A DNA stretch of 64,000 nt, taken from Pelomonas sp. Root1217 (lineage in GTDB: Bacteria > Pseudomonadota > Gammaproteobacteria > Burkholderiales > Burkholderiaceae_C). The translations under genes and the position numbers were made by a program. Every line of letters starts with the position of its first letter. Position 1 is the first letter of the stretch. This document shows, one piece after another, positions 18,813-27,377 of this stretch. Below the pieces are notes generated by a model. The model ran no database searches. It worked only from the letters and a program-made list of their open reading frames with translations, and was not told the DNA's origin. Location: NCBI RefSeq assembly GCF_001425705.1, contig NZ_LMDC01000001.1, positions 1,410,486 through 1,474,485 on the forward strand, read 5' to 3'.

Positions 18813-20101
18813 GCGAACACGCCGTGCAGGAACCAGCCCGTGGAGGCGGGTGCGGCCGAGGAAGGCCGCTCGTGGTAGACCCACAGCAGCCCGCGCGCGG
18901 CGCTGCGGTAGACAAAGTAGTCGCGCGCCTGCATGCCGCTGCGGCCTTCCCACCAGCCGGCCTCGACGCGGTGCGGGCCGCTGACCAGCGCCAGGGGGCC
19001 GCAATACATGGGTTGCTCGCGGGCATCGGCGCGCAGCGGCTGTGGCGGCTGGACGAGCCAGGTGGGTTGAGGGCCGCAGGGGCGACGCTTGGGCGTGGCC
19101 GGCGGTGCGGGCCAGGCCTGCCAACTCTGCATGTGGTCCAGGCGATGGTCCTCGCGCAGCCGGCCCTCGCGCACGCGATCGGCACCCAGGCGCACGGACA
19201 GTCGCTCCAGCAGCGCATTCGTCGTCGTGCGTTCCTGCGGGTCAGAAGGGCCGGGCAGCAGGCTGCCACTGGCTTCCTCCATGGGCAGCACGGTGTCGGC
19301 GCTGAGGCTGATCTCGCCGGCCGGTGCGGCCAGCGTTGTGCGGGCGAGGTGCTCGGCCAGTAGGCGTGTCAGGCGGTGCAGGTCGCGTGTCGTGTCGGCG
19401 GTGGCGATGCTCAGTTCACCGCTGTCGGCCACGTCCCGCGCACGCATCGCGTCGTGCTGCCAGGCCAGGCGCAGCGTGCGCACACCGGCATGGTGGGCGG
19501 CCAGGAAGGCGCAGAGCTGGCGCAGCAGCGTCTCGGCAAAGTGCAGCAGCACCGGCGCGTGCTCGACGCGGTAGGGCAGCTCCAGCCGCGCGTCGAAGCG
19601 ATCGGGCAGGGTCAGCCACTCGTGCACCTCGGGCAGATCGCCATAGGCCTGGTCCAGCGCCGTCAGCAGCGTCGGGCCGAAGCGCTTGGCCAGGGCGGGG
19701 CGGGGCAGCCGGCGCAGCTCGCCCAGGCGGGTGCAGCCCAGGCGGGCCAGCATGGCGTGGTGAGCCTGTGCGGTGCTCAGGGCGGGCAGCGGCAAGGCGT
19801 CCAGGCGCTCGCTCAATCGGCCGGGGTTGGTGTCGGCGCAGCGCGCCAGCGCCAGCGCACCCAGCGCCGTCGATGCCCAGGCCATGTTGCCAAGCGCCAA
19901 GCCGGCCTCAGTCGCTTGCGCCTGCAGCCGCTGCCGCAGGGCCCGCGCGCCGCGGAACAGTCGCAGGCTGGTCGACACCTCGGCCACGACCGCCTCCTCC
20001 AGCCGCGCGACGCGCGGCGTGAAGCTCAGCGCCAGCCAGCCCAGGGCGTCGACATCGCCGGCGGGTGCATCAGGCGTGCAGCACAGGGCGAGCCAGCGCA
20101 T
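18809..20101 (-). CDS. imuB: ImuB, Y-family polymerase-like mutasome subunit
   Basis: 430 residues, related to Y-family polymerases ('MRWLALCCTPDAP' start, finger/thumb-like 'LARLGCTRLGELRRLPRPALAKRFG'). The early catalytic carboxylates of active Y-family enzymes are not evident, as is usual for ImuB. ImuB is thought to be a non-catalytic adaptor linking ImuA and DnaE2 to the beta clamp. It overlaps imuA by 32 bases and dnaE2 by four, so the three genes are tightly coupled. Confidence 0.92.
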   Translation of the reverse strand: MRWLALCCTPDAPAGDVDALGWLALSFTPRVARLEEAVVAEVSTSLRLFRGARALRQRLQAQATEAGLALGNMAWASTALGALALARCADTNPGRLSERLDALPLPALSTAQAHHAMLARLGCTRLGELRRLPRPALAKRFGPTLLTALDQAYGDLPEVHEWLTLPDRFDARLELPYRVEHAPVLLHFAETLLRQLCAFLAAHHAGVRTLRLAWQHDAMRARDVADSGELSIATADTTRDLHRLTRLLAEHLARTTLAAPAGEISLSADTVLPMEEASGSLLPGPSDPQERTTTNALLERLSVRLGADRVREGRLREDHRLDHMQSWQAWPAPPATPKRRPCGPQPTWLVQPPQPLRADAREQPMYCGPLALVSGPHRVEAGWWEGRSGMQARDYFVYRSAARGLLWVYHERPSSAAPASTGWFLHGVFA

Positions 20102-20936
20102 GGGGGCGCTCCGTGGGAGGGCTGACCGGGACCGGGGCGGGTTCCGGCGTGGGGGCAGGAACAGGCAAGGGCTTGCGCTTGGCTGCCGTCAGCAGCGGTT
20201 CGACCGCGCCCGGGACGGCCGGCAGGGTCAGCCAGCCCTCATGGGCAGGCCCGCGGCGCTTGAGCACATGCACGGTCAGGCTCCAGCCCTCGCCCGGCTG
20301 CACGACCAGGCGCAGCGGTGCGGCCGAGGATTGCTGCTGCACGCGCTCCGGTCGCACCAGGAAGGCCGGTGCATCGGAACTCAGCGCATTGACCTGCAGC
20401 CGCCGGATCTGCTCCGGCCTGGCCTCGGGCAGCCAGGCCAGCACGGCCACGCGCGATTTGATGGCTTGCTCGGCCGCCCAGAGCGCCTGAGCCGGCGTAC
20501 CGGCCTGCACCCAGATCAGTGCCGAGGGCGGCAGGCCCAGGGCCTGCAGACCCGGCAGATGGGGCGCATGCGGTGGGTTAATGAGCAGCAACGAACGCAA
20601 TGCTGGTGTGGATGCACGCCCACGGCGGCCGGGGGCGGCTGTCGGCAAGGCCTGGGCAGCCCACCAACCGCGCAGCGCCGGCGACAGCAACCGCCACTCC
20701 AGCACGCCGGGCTGGGGCGTCAACAGTTCGGTGACGGCCCGCAGCGGCCAGCCGCCGCCAGGCAGTTCGGCATCAAGAGCCGCAAAGCCGCTGGCCAGCG
20801 TCGGGTCGGCGGCGGTGCTCAAGCTGCTGCCGCGCCACAGCCGCCCCTGCAGCCGGGCATCATCCAGCGGTAGGTGGGCCTGGGGGAGCGGCAAGGCAGC
20901 GCAAGGGATGGAAGAGACTGGAAACGCGGACAACAT
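20070..20936 (-). CDS. imuA: ImuA, mutasome accessory protein
   Basis: About 288 residues from the ATG at 20936. The body contains 'TLASGFAALDAELPGGGWPLRAVTELL' and 'LLLINPPHAPHLPGLQALGLPPSALIWV', the RecA/SulA-like ImuA pattern. The Pro-rich C-terminus overlaps imuB. The frame is open to a TTG at 20999, but that codon abuts the LexA box and would leave no room for a ribosome site. First gene of the SOS mutasome operon. Confidence 0.88.
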   Translation of the reverse strand: MLSAFPVSSIPCAALPLPQAHLPLDDARLQGRLWRGSSLSTAADPTLASGFAALDAELPGGGWPLRAVTELLTPQPGVLEWRLLSPALRGWWAAQALPTAAPGRRGRASTPALRSLLLINPPHAPHLPGLQALGLPPSALIWVQAGTPAQALWAAEQAIKSRVAVLAWLPEARPEQIRRLQVNALSSDAPAFLVRPERVQQQSSAAPLRLVVQPGEGWSLTVHVLKRRGPAHEGWLTLPAVPGAVEPLLTAAKRKPLPVPAPTPEPAPVPVSPPTERPHALARPVLHA

Positions 20937-20999
20937 GGCCAGGAACAGCTTGGAAGAGGCGGGTCGGGGGAAGAAACCGGAACTTGAATGAGAGCACAA

Positions 21000-21019
21000 T
21001 ACTGTATGTATATCCAGTA
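21000..21019 (-). promoter_or_regulatory. LexA (SOS) box upstream of imuA-imuB-dnaE2
   Basis: TACTGTATGTATATCCAGTA closely matches the enterobacterial LexA consensus: both CTGT/CAG half-sites are present with the correct eight-base spacing and flanking TA. It lies about 64 bases upstream of the imuA start. This makes the mutasome operon a probable direct SOS target, as in other bacteria with imuABC. It may also affect the divergent VOC gene, whose start is 60 bases to the other side. Confidence 0.88.
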
Positions 21020-21079
21020 TTTTCCGCCTATCGGCTCCCGCCAGCCGCTAGCATTTCACGCGTCCACCGGAGAGCCGCC

Positions 21080-21460
21080 ATGCAACTCGCCCCGCTGATC
21101 TGCGTCCACGACGTGCCCGCCAGCAGCCGCTGGTATCAGCGCTTGCTGGGGTGCCACAGCGGCCACGGCGGCGACGAATACGAACGCCTGAACGCGCCCG
21201 ACGGCCATCTGCTGCTGCAGTTGCACCGCTGGAAGGTCGATCACGATCATGGGCCTCTTGGCGACGTCGAGTTGCGCCCCTATGGCAACGGCGTGCTGCT
21301 GTGGTTCGAGCTGGCTGACTTCGACGCCGCCGTGGAGCGGGCGACAGCGCTGGATGTCGACGTCGTCAGGCCGAAGCGCTGGAGCCAGAACGGCAACTGG
21401 GAGTTCTGGCTGCGCGACCCCGATGGCTATGCCGTGGTGTTGACGAGCCCACTGCCCTGA
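21080..21460 (+). CDS. VOC-family (glyoxalase/bleomycin-resistance fold) protein
   Basis: 126 residues. The ATG at 21080 is chosen because the fold starts at once ('LAPLICVHDVPASSRWYQRLLG') and GGAG lies upstream. The closing 'NWEFWLRDPDGYAVVLTSP' is the classic VOC C-terminal strand with a metal-ligand-position Glu. Single-domain members include metalloenzymes and binding proteins; the substrate here is unknown. It shares its upstream region with the SOS-controlled imuA. Confidence 0.85.
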   Translation: MQLAPLICVHDVPASSRWYQRLLGCHSGHGGDEYERLNAPDGHLLLQLHRWKVDHDHGPLGDVELRPYGNGVLLWFELADFDAAVERATALDVDVVRPKRWSQNGNWEFWLRDPDGYAVVLTSPLP

Positions 21461-21465
21461 GCGAA

Positions 21466-22512
21466 TCAGGCGAAGCCGTCGCCATCGAAGTTGACCTCGT
21501 CCTCGTCACGGGCCAGCGTCGGGGTGCTGCCTTTGGGCCGCATCGCTTCCAGCTGTTCCCTCAGCTTGGTCACTTGATCCAGCCAATAGTTGGGCGTGCC
21601 AAACCAGGGGAAGGCAAGGGGAAAGGCCGGATCGCCCCAGCGGCGGGCCAGCCAGGCGCTGTGGTGGATCATGCGCATCGTCCGCAGCGGTTCGATCAGG
21701 CGCAGCTCACGGTCGTCGAATTCGGCGATCTGCTCGTAGCCATCGAGCACGGCGTTGAGCAGGCTGCGTGCGGCATCGGGCTCGCCGGGCAACAGCATCC
21801 ACAGATCCTGCACGACCGGGCCGGTGACGGCGTCGTCGAGATCGACGAAATGCGGCCCACGGTCCGGTGTCCACAAGATGTTGCCTGGATGGCAATCACC
21901 GTGCAGGCGCGTGAGTTGAAGGTCGGGCAGGCCGTCGAAGGCGCTCTGGATGGCGTCGATGCAGCGGTGCGCGGCATCGTCCCAGGCGGGTGCGATCTCC
22001 GGGGGGATCGCGTCGTGTTCGATCAGCCAGTCGCGCGCGGCCTGGGCCGGAGCGGCGCTGGCCCAGGCCAGGCGAACGGCGAAGGGCTTGCGGCGACCGA
22101 CGCCATGCAGGCGGGCCAGCAGGCGGCCGATCCAGCGCAGCACCTCTGGGTCTTCCAGCTCCGGCCCGCGGCCACCCTGGCGCGGCGTGACAGCCAGGCG
22201 CTGGCCTTGATAGTGGAAGAGGGTGGATCCGCCTGCCAGCGTCCATGGAGCGGCAACAGGCACCTCGGCGGCGGCGAGTTCGGTGGCGAAATCGTGTTCT
22301 TCCAGGATCTGTGCATCGCTCCAGCGCGCTGGGCGGTAGAACTTGGCGACGGCCGCGCCGCCATCCTCCAGGTGCAGCATCAACACGCGGTTCTCGAAGG
22401 AGTTGAGCTGCAGCAGCCGGCCGTCGGCGCGCAGGCCGGCGGCGTCCAGGGCGTCGAGCATGAACTCCGGCGTCAGGTCGCCGAAACTGAGGTCAGGGGT
22501 CGTGTCATGCAT
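21466..22512 (-). CDS. srkA: Stress-response Ser/Thr protein kinase, SrkA/RdoA (YihE) family
   Basis: 348 residues from the ATG at 22512; an alternative ATG at 22539 overlaps the upstream stop (ATGA). Early motifs 'NSFENRVLML' and 'AVAKFYRPARWSDAQILEEH' match the nucleotide-binding lobe. The catalytic loop is 'RLHGDCHPGNILW', followed by the Mg-binding Asp in 'FVDLDDAVTGP'. SrkA kinases protect enterobacteria during envelope and antibiotic stress. The gene follows the DUF2726 gene on the same strand. Confidence 0.9.
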   Translation of the reverse strand: MHDTTPDLSFGDLTPEFMLDALDAAGLRADGRLLQLNSFENRVLMLHLEDGGAAVAKFYRPARWSDAQILEEHDFATELAAAEVPVAAPWTLAGGSTLFHYQGQRLAVTPRQGGRGPELEDPEVLRWIGRLLARLHGVGRRKPFAVRLAWASAAPAQAARDWLIEHDAIPPEIAPAWDDAAHRCIDAIQSAFDGLPDLQLTRLHGDCHPGNILWTPDRGPHFVDLDDAVTGPVVQDLWMLLPGEPDAARSLLNAVLDGYEQIAEFDDRELRLIEPLRTMRMIHHSAWLARRWGDPAFPLAFPWFGTPNYWLDQVTKLREQLEAMRPKGSTPTLARDEDEVNFDGDGFA

Positions 22513-22535
22513 CCGGCGAGTGTCGCCGGTTGCGA

Positions 22536-23402
22536 TCATCCTCTGCGAGGGCGCTGGGTGGCGTAGCGCGGCGCATCGACGACGACGCCGACGATGTCGT
22601 CCATCATGGCCTCCTCATCGGCGTCATCGAGCACCGGCAGGTTGCGTGGGTTGTAGCGCGCCGGGTCGAGGTTGCGTGACGACAGACGGCGCTGTGGATG
22701 CGGCGCAGCGGGCTGGGCCGGCATGCGCGGATGGCGGTCGCGCTCTCGGTCCCCATAGCCGTCATTGCCGCCACTGAAGACGCCAGCGTCCTGCCACAGC
22801 GGCAGAGGCTGGGAGAACTGCCCCCAGTCGCTGCCGAATTCGTCCTCGCTGCTGCCCATGCGGCGGCGCGGCGGCGTCGATGTGGCTGCCGGTGCGGGGA
22901 GCGGGCCGCGTGAATTGCTGCTCTGGGGCACCAAAAGCTGCAGCTCGGCGACGCTGGGCAACTGGTCCATCGCGCAGCGCAAATAACGCACGCGGCAGGC
23001 GGAGAGCACGGCATGCTTGATCTGCAGGCTGCGCGGCGTAACGCCGCGCTCGCCCTCCAGGTCGATGGCGGCCAGCACGCGACCATTGGGGCTGCAGACA
23101 GCGAAGGTGACATGCGAGGCGCCGAGCAGGTCGAACCAGTAGCGCACTTCCTTGGCCTCGGTCGGCTGGCAAAACCGCACCAGCGGCAGCTTGGACAGCA
23201 CGACGTGGTGGGGCAGGGCCTCGCGCAGCAGCCGAAAGACACGGCGCTCATCGGTCGTGAATACCGGCCGCGCCGTGAGTGACCACTCCGCCGGCAAGCC
23301 CTTATTGGCGTACGCAGGTCGGCGCAGCGCCCAGATCAGGCTGATAGCCAGACCCAGGACGCAAACAGCCAGCGCGGCGATCCAGTAGATGGCGTACGGC
23401 AT
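22536..23402 (-). CDS. DUF2726-domain membrane-anchored protein
   Basis: 288 residues from the ATG at 23402, which has AGGG a few bases upstream. Residues ~4-26 are one membrane helix ('IYWIAALAVCVLGLAISLIWAL'). The next ~130 residues resemble DUF2726: 'TARPVFTTDERRVFRLLREAL' and 'LVRFCQPTEAKEVRYWFDLLGASHVTFAVC'. Such domains are related to restriction-endonuclease-like nuclease folds, without proven function here. The C-terminal ~120 residues are Pro/Arg/Ser-rich and probably disordered. It abuts or overlaps srkA. Confidence 0.72.
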   Translation of the reverse strand: MPYAIYWIAALAVCVLGLAISLIWALRRPAYANKGLPAEWSLTARPVFTTDERRVFRLLREALPHHVVLSKLPLVRFCQPTEAKEVRYWFDLLGASHVTFAVCSPNGRVLAAIDLEGERGVTPRSLQIKHAVLSACRVRYLRCAMDQLPSVAELQLLVPQSSNSRGPLPAPAATSTPPRRRMGSSEDEFGSDWGQFSQPLPLWQDAGVFSGGNDGYGDRERDRHPRMPAQPAAPHPQRRLSSRNLDPARYNPRNLPVLDDADEEAMMDDIVGVVVDAPRYATQRPRRG

Positions 23403-23560
23403 ACCCTGAAGGGATTTCGGCGGGGGACGCCGACCTGTCTTCTCGCGGCGCAATGGACGGGCAATGTATCGCAACGTCCCTAAAAGGCATTACTCGCTAG
23501 TCCCGATTCCCCCGGGCATGAGGGGGAGCGCGCCATGGAAAACGGCCGTTGACCTGTCAT

Positions 23561-24358
23561 TTATTCCTTGGCGGCCCGGCCAGGAGCTTCGAAATGGGCT
23601 TTGACCTCGGCAACGCTGTCGACAAACTCACTCAACACTTGAGCCTGTCGCTTGAACTGGAAATCCAGCTCGCCCAGATGCCGCTCCAGCGCCTGCTCGA
23701 CCTGGGAGCCGAATGATTCGGGTGGCAAGCGCAGATAGGCCGCGGATTCGCTGCCGTCGCGCTCGACGATGGCGCCAGCCGCTGCGGCAATGCGCAGCAT
23801 GGGACGGTTTTCGCTCAACGCGTGGATGAACAGGGTGTCGATACCCCGGTTGCGGGCATGCAGGCCTGCGGCGTCGAAAAGTCGCCGCCCCAGACCCCGG
23901 CCGCGCGACTGCGGCAGCACGGAGACGCCGAACTCGGCCATTGTGCGACCGGGCTCACCCGGCATCGGTTGTCCATAGGCTAGATGGGCCAGGGCGATCA
24001 GATGCAGGCTGCGGTTGAAGATGCCCAGCACCTCGTCGCGGGCAAAGTCGATGCTGCGCGCGTACTTGCGAATCTGCTCGTCAGAAGCCGCGTAGCCGAA
24101 GCGCAAGTAGCGGTCCTGCGGCTCCAGCGCCAATAGGTGGTCAATGATGCGATGGCGGTGACGGCGCGCGAGCGAGCGGATCGGCACCCAGGTGGAAAGG
24201 AGCTCCAGTGCAGCCCGGGCCTTGGCCAGCGGGCCTGCGGGTTCCGCCGGGGCGGCGGCCGGCGCATTCGGGTCGAGGCCAAAGGCCGACAGCCCATGAT
24301 CCCAGTCCGCCGCGGGTTGGGCGGGCGTAGGAGGGAGGGCGGGCGATGGCTTGGGCAT
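23561..24358 (-). CDS. GNAT-family N-acetyltransferase
   Basis: 265 residues. A ~50-residue Pro/Ala-rich leader precedes the GNAT fold. The acetyl-CoA-binding loop is '[20 protein letters not shown]' (Q/R-x-x-G-x-G/A type), followed by '[27 protein letters not shown]'. The C-terminal helical tail (~50 residues) is outside the core fold. The substrate is unknown. The gene diverges from the rplM-rpsI operon. Confidence 0.82.
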   Translation of the reverse strand: MPKPSPALPPTPAQPAADWDHGLSAFGLDPNAPAAAPAEPAGPLAKARAALELLSTWVPIRSLARRHRHRIIDHLLALEPQDRYLRFGYAASDEQIRKYARSIDFARDEVLGIFNRSLHLIALAHLAYGQPMPGEPGRTMAEFGVSVLPQSRGRGLGRRLFDAAGLHARNRGIDTLFIHALSENRPMLRIAAAAGAIVERDGSESAAYLRLPPESFGSQVEQALERHLGELDFQFKRQAQVLSEFVDSVAEVKAHFEAPGRAAKE

Positions 24359-24397
24359 GGGTGGCTGGCAGATATGGCAAGGTTAACGCTTCGGTTC

Positions 24398-24427
24398 TTT
24401 TCAAACCATTGGCCGCGCTGGTACACT
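24398..24427 (+). promoter_or_regulatory. Probable promoter of rplM-rpsI
   Basis: TTTTCA (24398-24403) and TACACT (24422-24427) are separated by 18 bases and lie about 140 bases before the rplM start. This leaves a long untranslated leader (about 24434-24567), a possible site for ribosomal-protein autoregulation, though I cannot assign a known leader structure. Confidence 0.4.
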
Positions 24428-24567
24428 CGTGGGCTTTTCCGTCAAAAGGCTGCGGGAAAGAGCTGTGCCGAGAGGCTGTGCATCAGACACAAGCACCGAG
24501 GCCGGTCGAAGTTCAGCCATCTATTGCCGGTTTCAGCAGTTTGAAGCCGGCGCAGCGAAAGCAACTC

Positions 24568-24996
24568 ATGAAGACCTTCAGCGCCAAGCCGGCCGAGGTG
24601 ACGCACGAGTGGTTTGTGATTGACGCCACCGACAAGGTGCTCGGACGTGTTGCCAGCGAAGTGGCACTCCGTTTGCGCGGCAAGCACAAGGCCATCTACA
24701 CGCCTCACGTCGACACCGGTGATTTCATCGTCATCGTCAATGCCGAAAAGCTCCGTGTGACCGGCAACAAGGCCACCGACAAGGTGTACTACCGTCACAG
24801 CGGCTTCCCCGGCGGCATCTACGCCACGAAGTTCAAGGACATGCAAGCCAAGCACCCCGGCCGCGCGCTGGAGAAGGCTGTCAAGGGCATGCTGCCCAAG
24901 GGCCCGCTGGGTTACGCCATGGTCAAGAAGCTGAAGGTCTACGCAGGCCCGACGCACCCGCATACCGCTCAGCAGCCCAAGGCTCTCGAGATCTAA
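24568..24996 (+). CDS. rplM: 50S ribosomal protein L13
   Basis: 142 residues, exactly the bacterial L13 length. Diagnostic segments are '[28 protein letters not shown]', '[18 protein letters not shown]' and '[24 protein letters not shown]'. L13 is an early-binding 23S rRNA protein. The start follows the family N-terminus; the open frame upstream is leader sequence. rpsI follows nine bases later. Confidence 0.98.
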   Translation: MKTFSAKPAEVTHEWFVIDATDKVLGRVASEVALRLRGKHKAIYTPHVDTGDFIVIVNAEKLRVTGNKATDKVYYRHSGFPGGIYATKFKDMQAKHPGRALEKAVKGMLPKGPLGYAMVKKLKVYAGPTHPHTAQQPKALEI

Positions 24997-25005
24997 GGAA
25001 CGGCC

Positions 25006-25398
25006 ATGATCGGAAATTGGAATTACGGCACTGGCCGCCGCAAGTCGTCGGTCGCTCGCGTCTTCATGAAGAAGGGCACGGGCCAGATCATCGTCAATGG
25101 CAAGGCCATCGACGCTTACTTTGGTCGTCAGACCTCCATCATGATCGCCAAGCAGCCCCTGCTGCTGACGAACAATGGTGAGGCCTTCGACATCAAGGTG
25201 AACGTGCACGGCGGTGGCGAATCGGGTCAAGCCGGCGCCCTGCGCCTGGGCATCACCCGCGCGCTGATCGACTACGACGCAGCCCTGAAGCCCGAACTGA
25301 GCCGCGCCGGCTTCGTCACGCGTGACGCGCGTGAAGTCGAGCGTAAGAAGGTCGGCCTGCACGGCGCCCGTCGCAGGAAGCAGTTCAGCAAGCGTTAA
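25006..25398 (+). CDS. rpsI: 30S ribosomal protein S9
   Basis: 130 residues, with the standard '[19 protein letters not shown]' start, '[12 protein letters not shown]' and the basic C-terminal tail ending 'RRKQFSKR' that reaches the ribosomal P site. TAAGGA, overlapping the rplM stop codon, supplies the ribosome site. rplM-rpsI is a conserved two-gene operon; a strong terminator follows. Confidence 0.98.
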   Translation: MIGNWNYGTGRRKSSVARVFMKKGTGQIIVNGKAIDAYFGRQTSIMIAKQPLLLTNNGEAFDIKVNVHGGGESGQAGALRLGITRALIDYDAALKPELSRAGFVTRDAREVERKKVGLHGARRRKQFSKR

Positions 25399-25415
25399 TT
25401 TCTGCGCTTGGACAC

Positions 25416-25446
25416 AAAAGGCCGCTTCGAGCGGCCTTTTGTTTTT
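25416..25446 (+). terminator. Rho-independent terminator of rplM-rpsI
   Basis: AAAAGGCCGC pairs over a TTCGA loop with GCGGCCTTTT and is followed by GTTTTT. Classic strong terminator 18 bases after the rpsI stop. Confidence 0.9.
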
Positions 25447-25497
25447 GCGCGGACAATCCCCATATTCGTCTCTGGACAGATTCACAGGAGCCTCGCC

Positions 25498-25863
25498 ATG
25501 AGCGCCGTGCTTGATACCCCCGTCACCGACATCCCCGTGCCCCTCGTCTTCACCGACAGCGCCGCCGACAAGGTACGCGACCTGGTCGCCGAGGAAGGCA
25601 ACCCGGACCTGAAGCTTCGTGTCTTCGTGCAGGGCGGCGGCTGCTCCGGCTTCCAGTACGGCTTCACCTTCGACGAGGCCGTCAACGACGACGACACGCA
25701 GATGCAGAAGAATGGCGTGACGCTGTTGATCGACTCGATGAGCCTGCAATACCTGATGGGCGCCGAGATCGACTACAAGGAAGACCTGCAGGGCGCCCAG
25801 TTCGTCATCAAGAATCCCAACGCGACGACGACCTGCGGTTGCGGCTCCTCCTTCTCGGTCTGA
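25498..25863 (+). CDS. erpA: Iron-sulfur cluster insertion protein ErpA
   Basis: 121 residues, A-type Fe-S carrier. The three ligand cysteines are present: Cys49 in '[13 protein letters not shown]', and Cys113 and Cys115 in '[12 protein letters not shown]'. ErpA delivers [4Fe-4S] clusters to apo-proteins. AGGAG lies six to seven bases before the ATG at 25498. It is monocistronic by layout, with terminators on either side. Confidence 0.95.
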   Translation: MSAVLDTPVTDIPVPLVFTDSAADKVRDLVAEEGNPDLKLRVFVQGGGCSGFQYGFTFDEAVNDDDTQMQKNGVTLLIDSMSLQYLMGAEIDYKEDLQGAQFVIKNPNATTTCGCGSSFSV

Positions 25864-25886
25864 GCCTTCGCTCAACCTGCGCTGAC

Positions 25887-25909
25887 AAGCCGCCTCCGGG
25901 CGGCTTTTT
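25887..25909 (+). terminator. Rho-independent terminator of erpA
   Basis: Stem AAGCCGCC / GGCGGCTT around a TCCG loop, ending in five T residues, 24 bases after the erpA stop. Confidence 0.88.
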
Positions 25910-25921
25910 CATTGCCGACCC

Positions 25922-27367
25922 ATGGCACCTCCCTTGCCGTCTCCCGACATGGAACAGGAACGCAACCAGCGCATGCTGCTGTGGTTGGTGGCCCTCGGCT
26001 TCTTCATGCAGACGCTGGACGCCACCATCGTCAACACGGCGCTGCCGGCGATGGCGCGCAGCCTGGGCGAGAGCCCGCTGCGCATGCAGTCAGTCGTCGT
26101 CGCCTATTCGCTGACGATGGCGATGCTGATCCCGGCTACCGGTTGGATGGCGGACCGTTTCGGCACGCGCCGCATCTACGTTGGCGCCATTGTTCTTTTC
26201 GTGATTGGCTCGGTACTGTGCGCGCTGGCACCCAGCCTGGACGCACTGGTGGCCGCGCGTGTTGTGCAGGGTGCGGGTGGCGCGCTGCTGCTGCCGGTCG
26301 GGCGCCTCGTCGTGCTGCGCACCTTCCCGCGCGAGCGCTTCCTGCAGGCGATGAGCTTTGTCGCCATCCCGGGCTTGATCGGCCCCCTGATCGGCCCGAC
26401 GCTGGGTGGCTGGCTGGTGCAAGCGGCGTCCTGGCACTGGATCTTCCTGATCAACCTACCGGTCGGCCTCATCGGCGCCTTGGCCACGCTGCGCTACATG
26501 CCCGCGCCCGCGCCCGTCGCCGTCAGGCGCTTCGACCTTGCCGGCTATCTGCTGCTGGCTTTCGGCATGGCCGCGGTCTCGCTGGCGCTGGACGGCCTGT
26601 CTGGACTGGGCCTGCGCCAGGCTTCGGTGCTGCTGTTGATGATCTTCGGGCTGGCCAGCCTGACGACCTACTGGCTGCACGCCATGCGCCGGCCCGACCC
26701 GCTGTTTTCGCCCCGGCTGTTCCGCATCGGCGCGCTGCGCATCGGCCTGCTCGGCAACCTGTTCTCGCGCCTGGGCAGCTCCTGCATGCCCTTCCTGATC
26801 CCGCTGCTGCTGCAGGTGACCATGGGCTATTCGCCCGCCCAGGCCGGCATGATGATGTTGCCCGTGGCCCTGGCCAGCATGTCGATGAAGCGCGTGACGA
26901 CACCGCTCATCCGGCGCCACGGTTACCGGCGCGTGCTGGTGGTCAATACCTTGCTGGTCGGGCTGACGATGGCGAGCTTCGGCTTCGCCACGCCTGGGCA
27001 GCCTCTGGTGGTGACTGTCGTGCAGCTGGCGCTTTTTGGCGCCGTCAACTCGATGCAGTTCACCGCGATGAACACGCTGACGCTGAAGGATCTCGAGCCC
27101 GACACCGCGAGCAGTGGCAACAGCCTGCTGTCCATGGTGCAGATGCTGGCCATGGGCATGGGGGTGGCTGCGGCGGGTGCTGTGCTGGCGGCCTTCACCG
27201 CGCACTTCGGCATGGACGGTGTGCAGACGCTGCAGGCCTTCCGGGCCACGTTCGTCTGCATGGCCTTGATCACGATGGCCTCGGCGGGCATCTTCGGCCA
27301 GCTCGAATCGGGCGACAGCCACGTGGCGCTGGCGATCAAGCAGCAGGACCCGCCCGAACCGGGCTGA
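25922..27367 (+). CDS. MFS multidrug exporter, DHA2 type (MdtD-like)
   Basis: 481 residues (472 from the second Met), with about 14 hydrophobic segments. Motif A 'GWMADRFGTRRIYVG', motif C-like 'FVAIPGLIGPLIGPTLGGWLV' and the helix-1 'LDATIVNTALPAMARSLGES' are typical of EmrB/QacA-MdtD proton-driven exporters. No adaptor (EmrA-like) gene is adjacent, so it probably acts alone in the inner membrane. The start lies just after the erpA terminator. Substrates cannot be predicted. Confidence 0.88.
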   Translation: MAPPLPSPDMEQERNQRMLLWLVALGFFMQTLDATIVNTALPAMARSLGESPLRMQSVVVAYSLTMAMLIPATGWMADRFGTRRIYVGAIVLFVIGSVLCALAPSLDALVAARVVQGAGGALLLPVGRLVVLRTFPRERFLQAMSFVAIPGLIGPLIGPTLGGWLVQAASWHWIFLINLPVGLIGALATLRYMPAPAPVAVRRFDLAGYLLLAFGMAAVSLALDGLSGLGLRQASVLLLMIFGLASLTTYWLHAMRRPDPLFSPRLFRIGALRIGLLGNLFSRLGSSCMPFLIPLLLQVTMGYSPAQAGMMMLPVALASMSMKRVTTPLIRRHGYRRVLVVNTLLVGLTMASFGFATPGQPLVVTVVQLALFGAVNSMQFTAMNTLTLKDLEPDTASSGNSLLSMVQMLAMGMGVAAAGAVLAAFTAHFGMDGVQTLQAFRATFVCMALITMASAGIFGQLESGDSHVALAIKQQDPPEPG

Positions 27368-27377
27368 GCCCGCGCTG

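Noticed and set aside
16083-18878. 931-codon plus-strand frame opposite dnaE2
   Set aside because: Antisense shadow of a confidently identified polymerase gene; the translation has no domain pattern.
20937-20999. TTG at 20999 as imuA start
   Set aside because: It directly abuts the LexA box, leaving no space for promoter or ribosome site; the ATG at 20936 was preferred.
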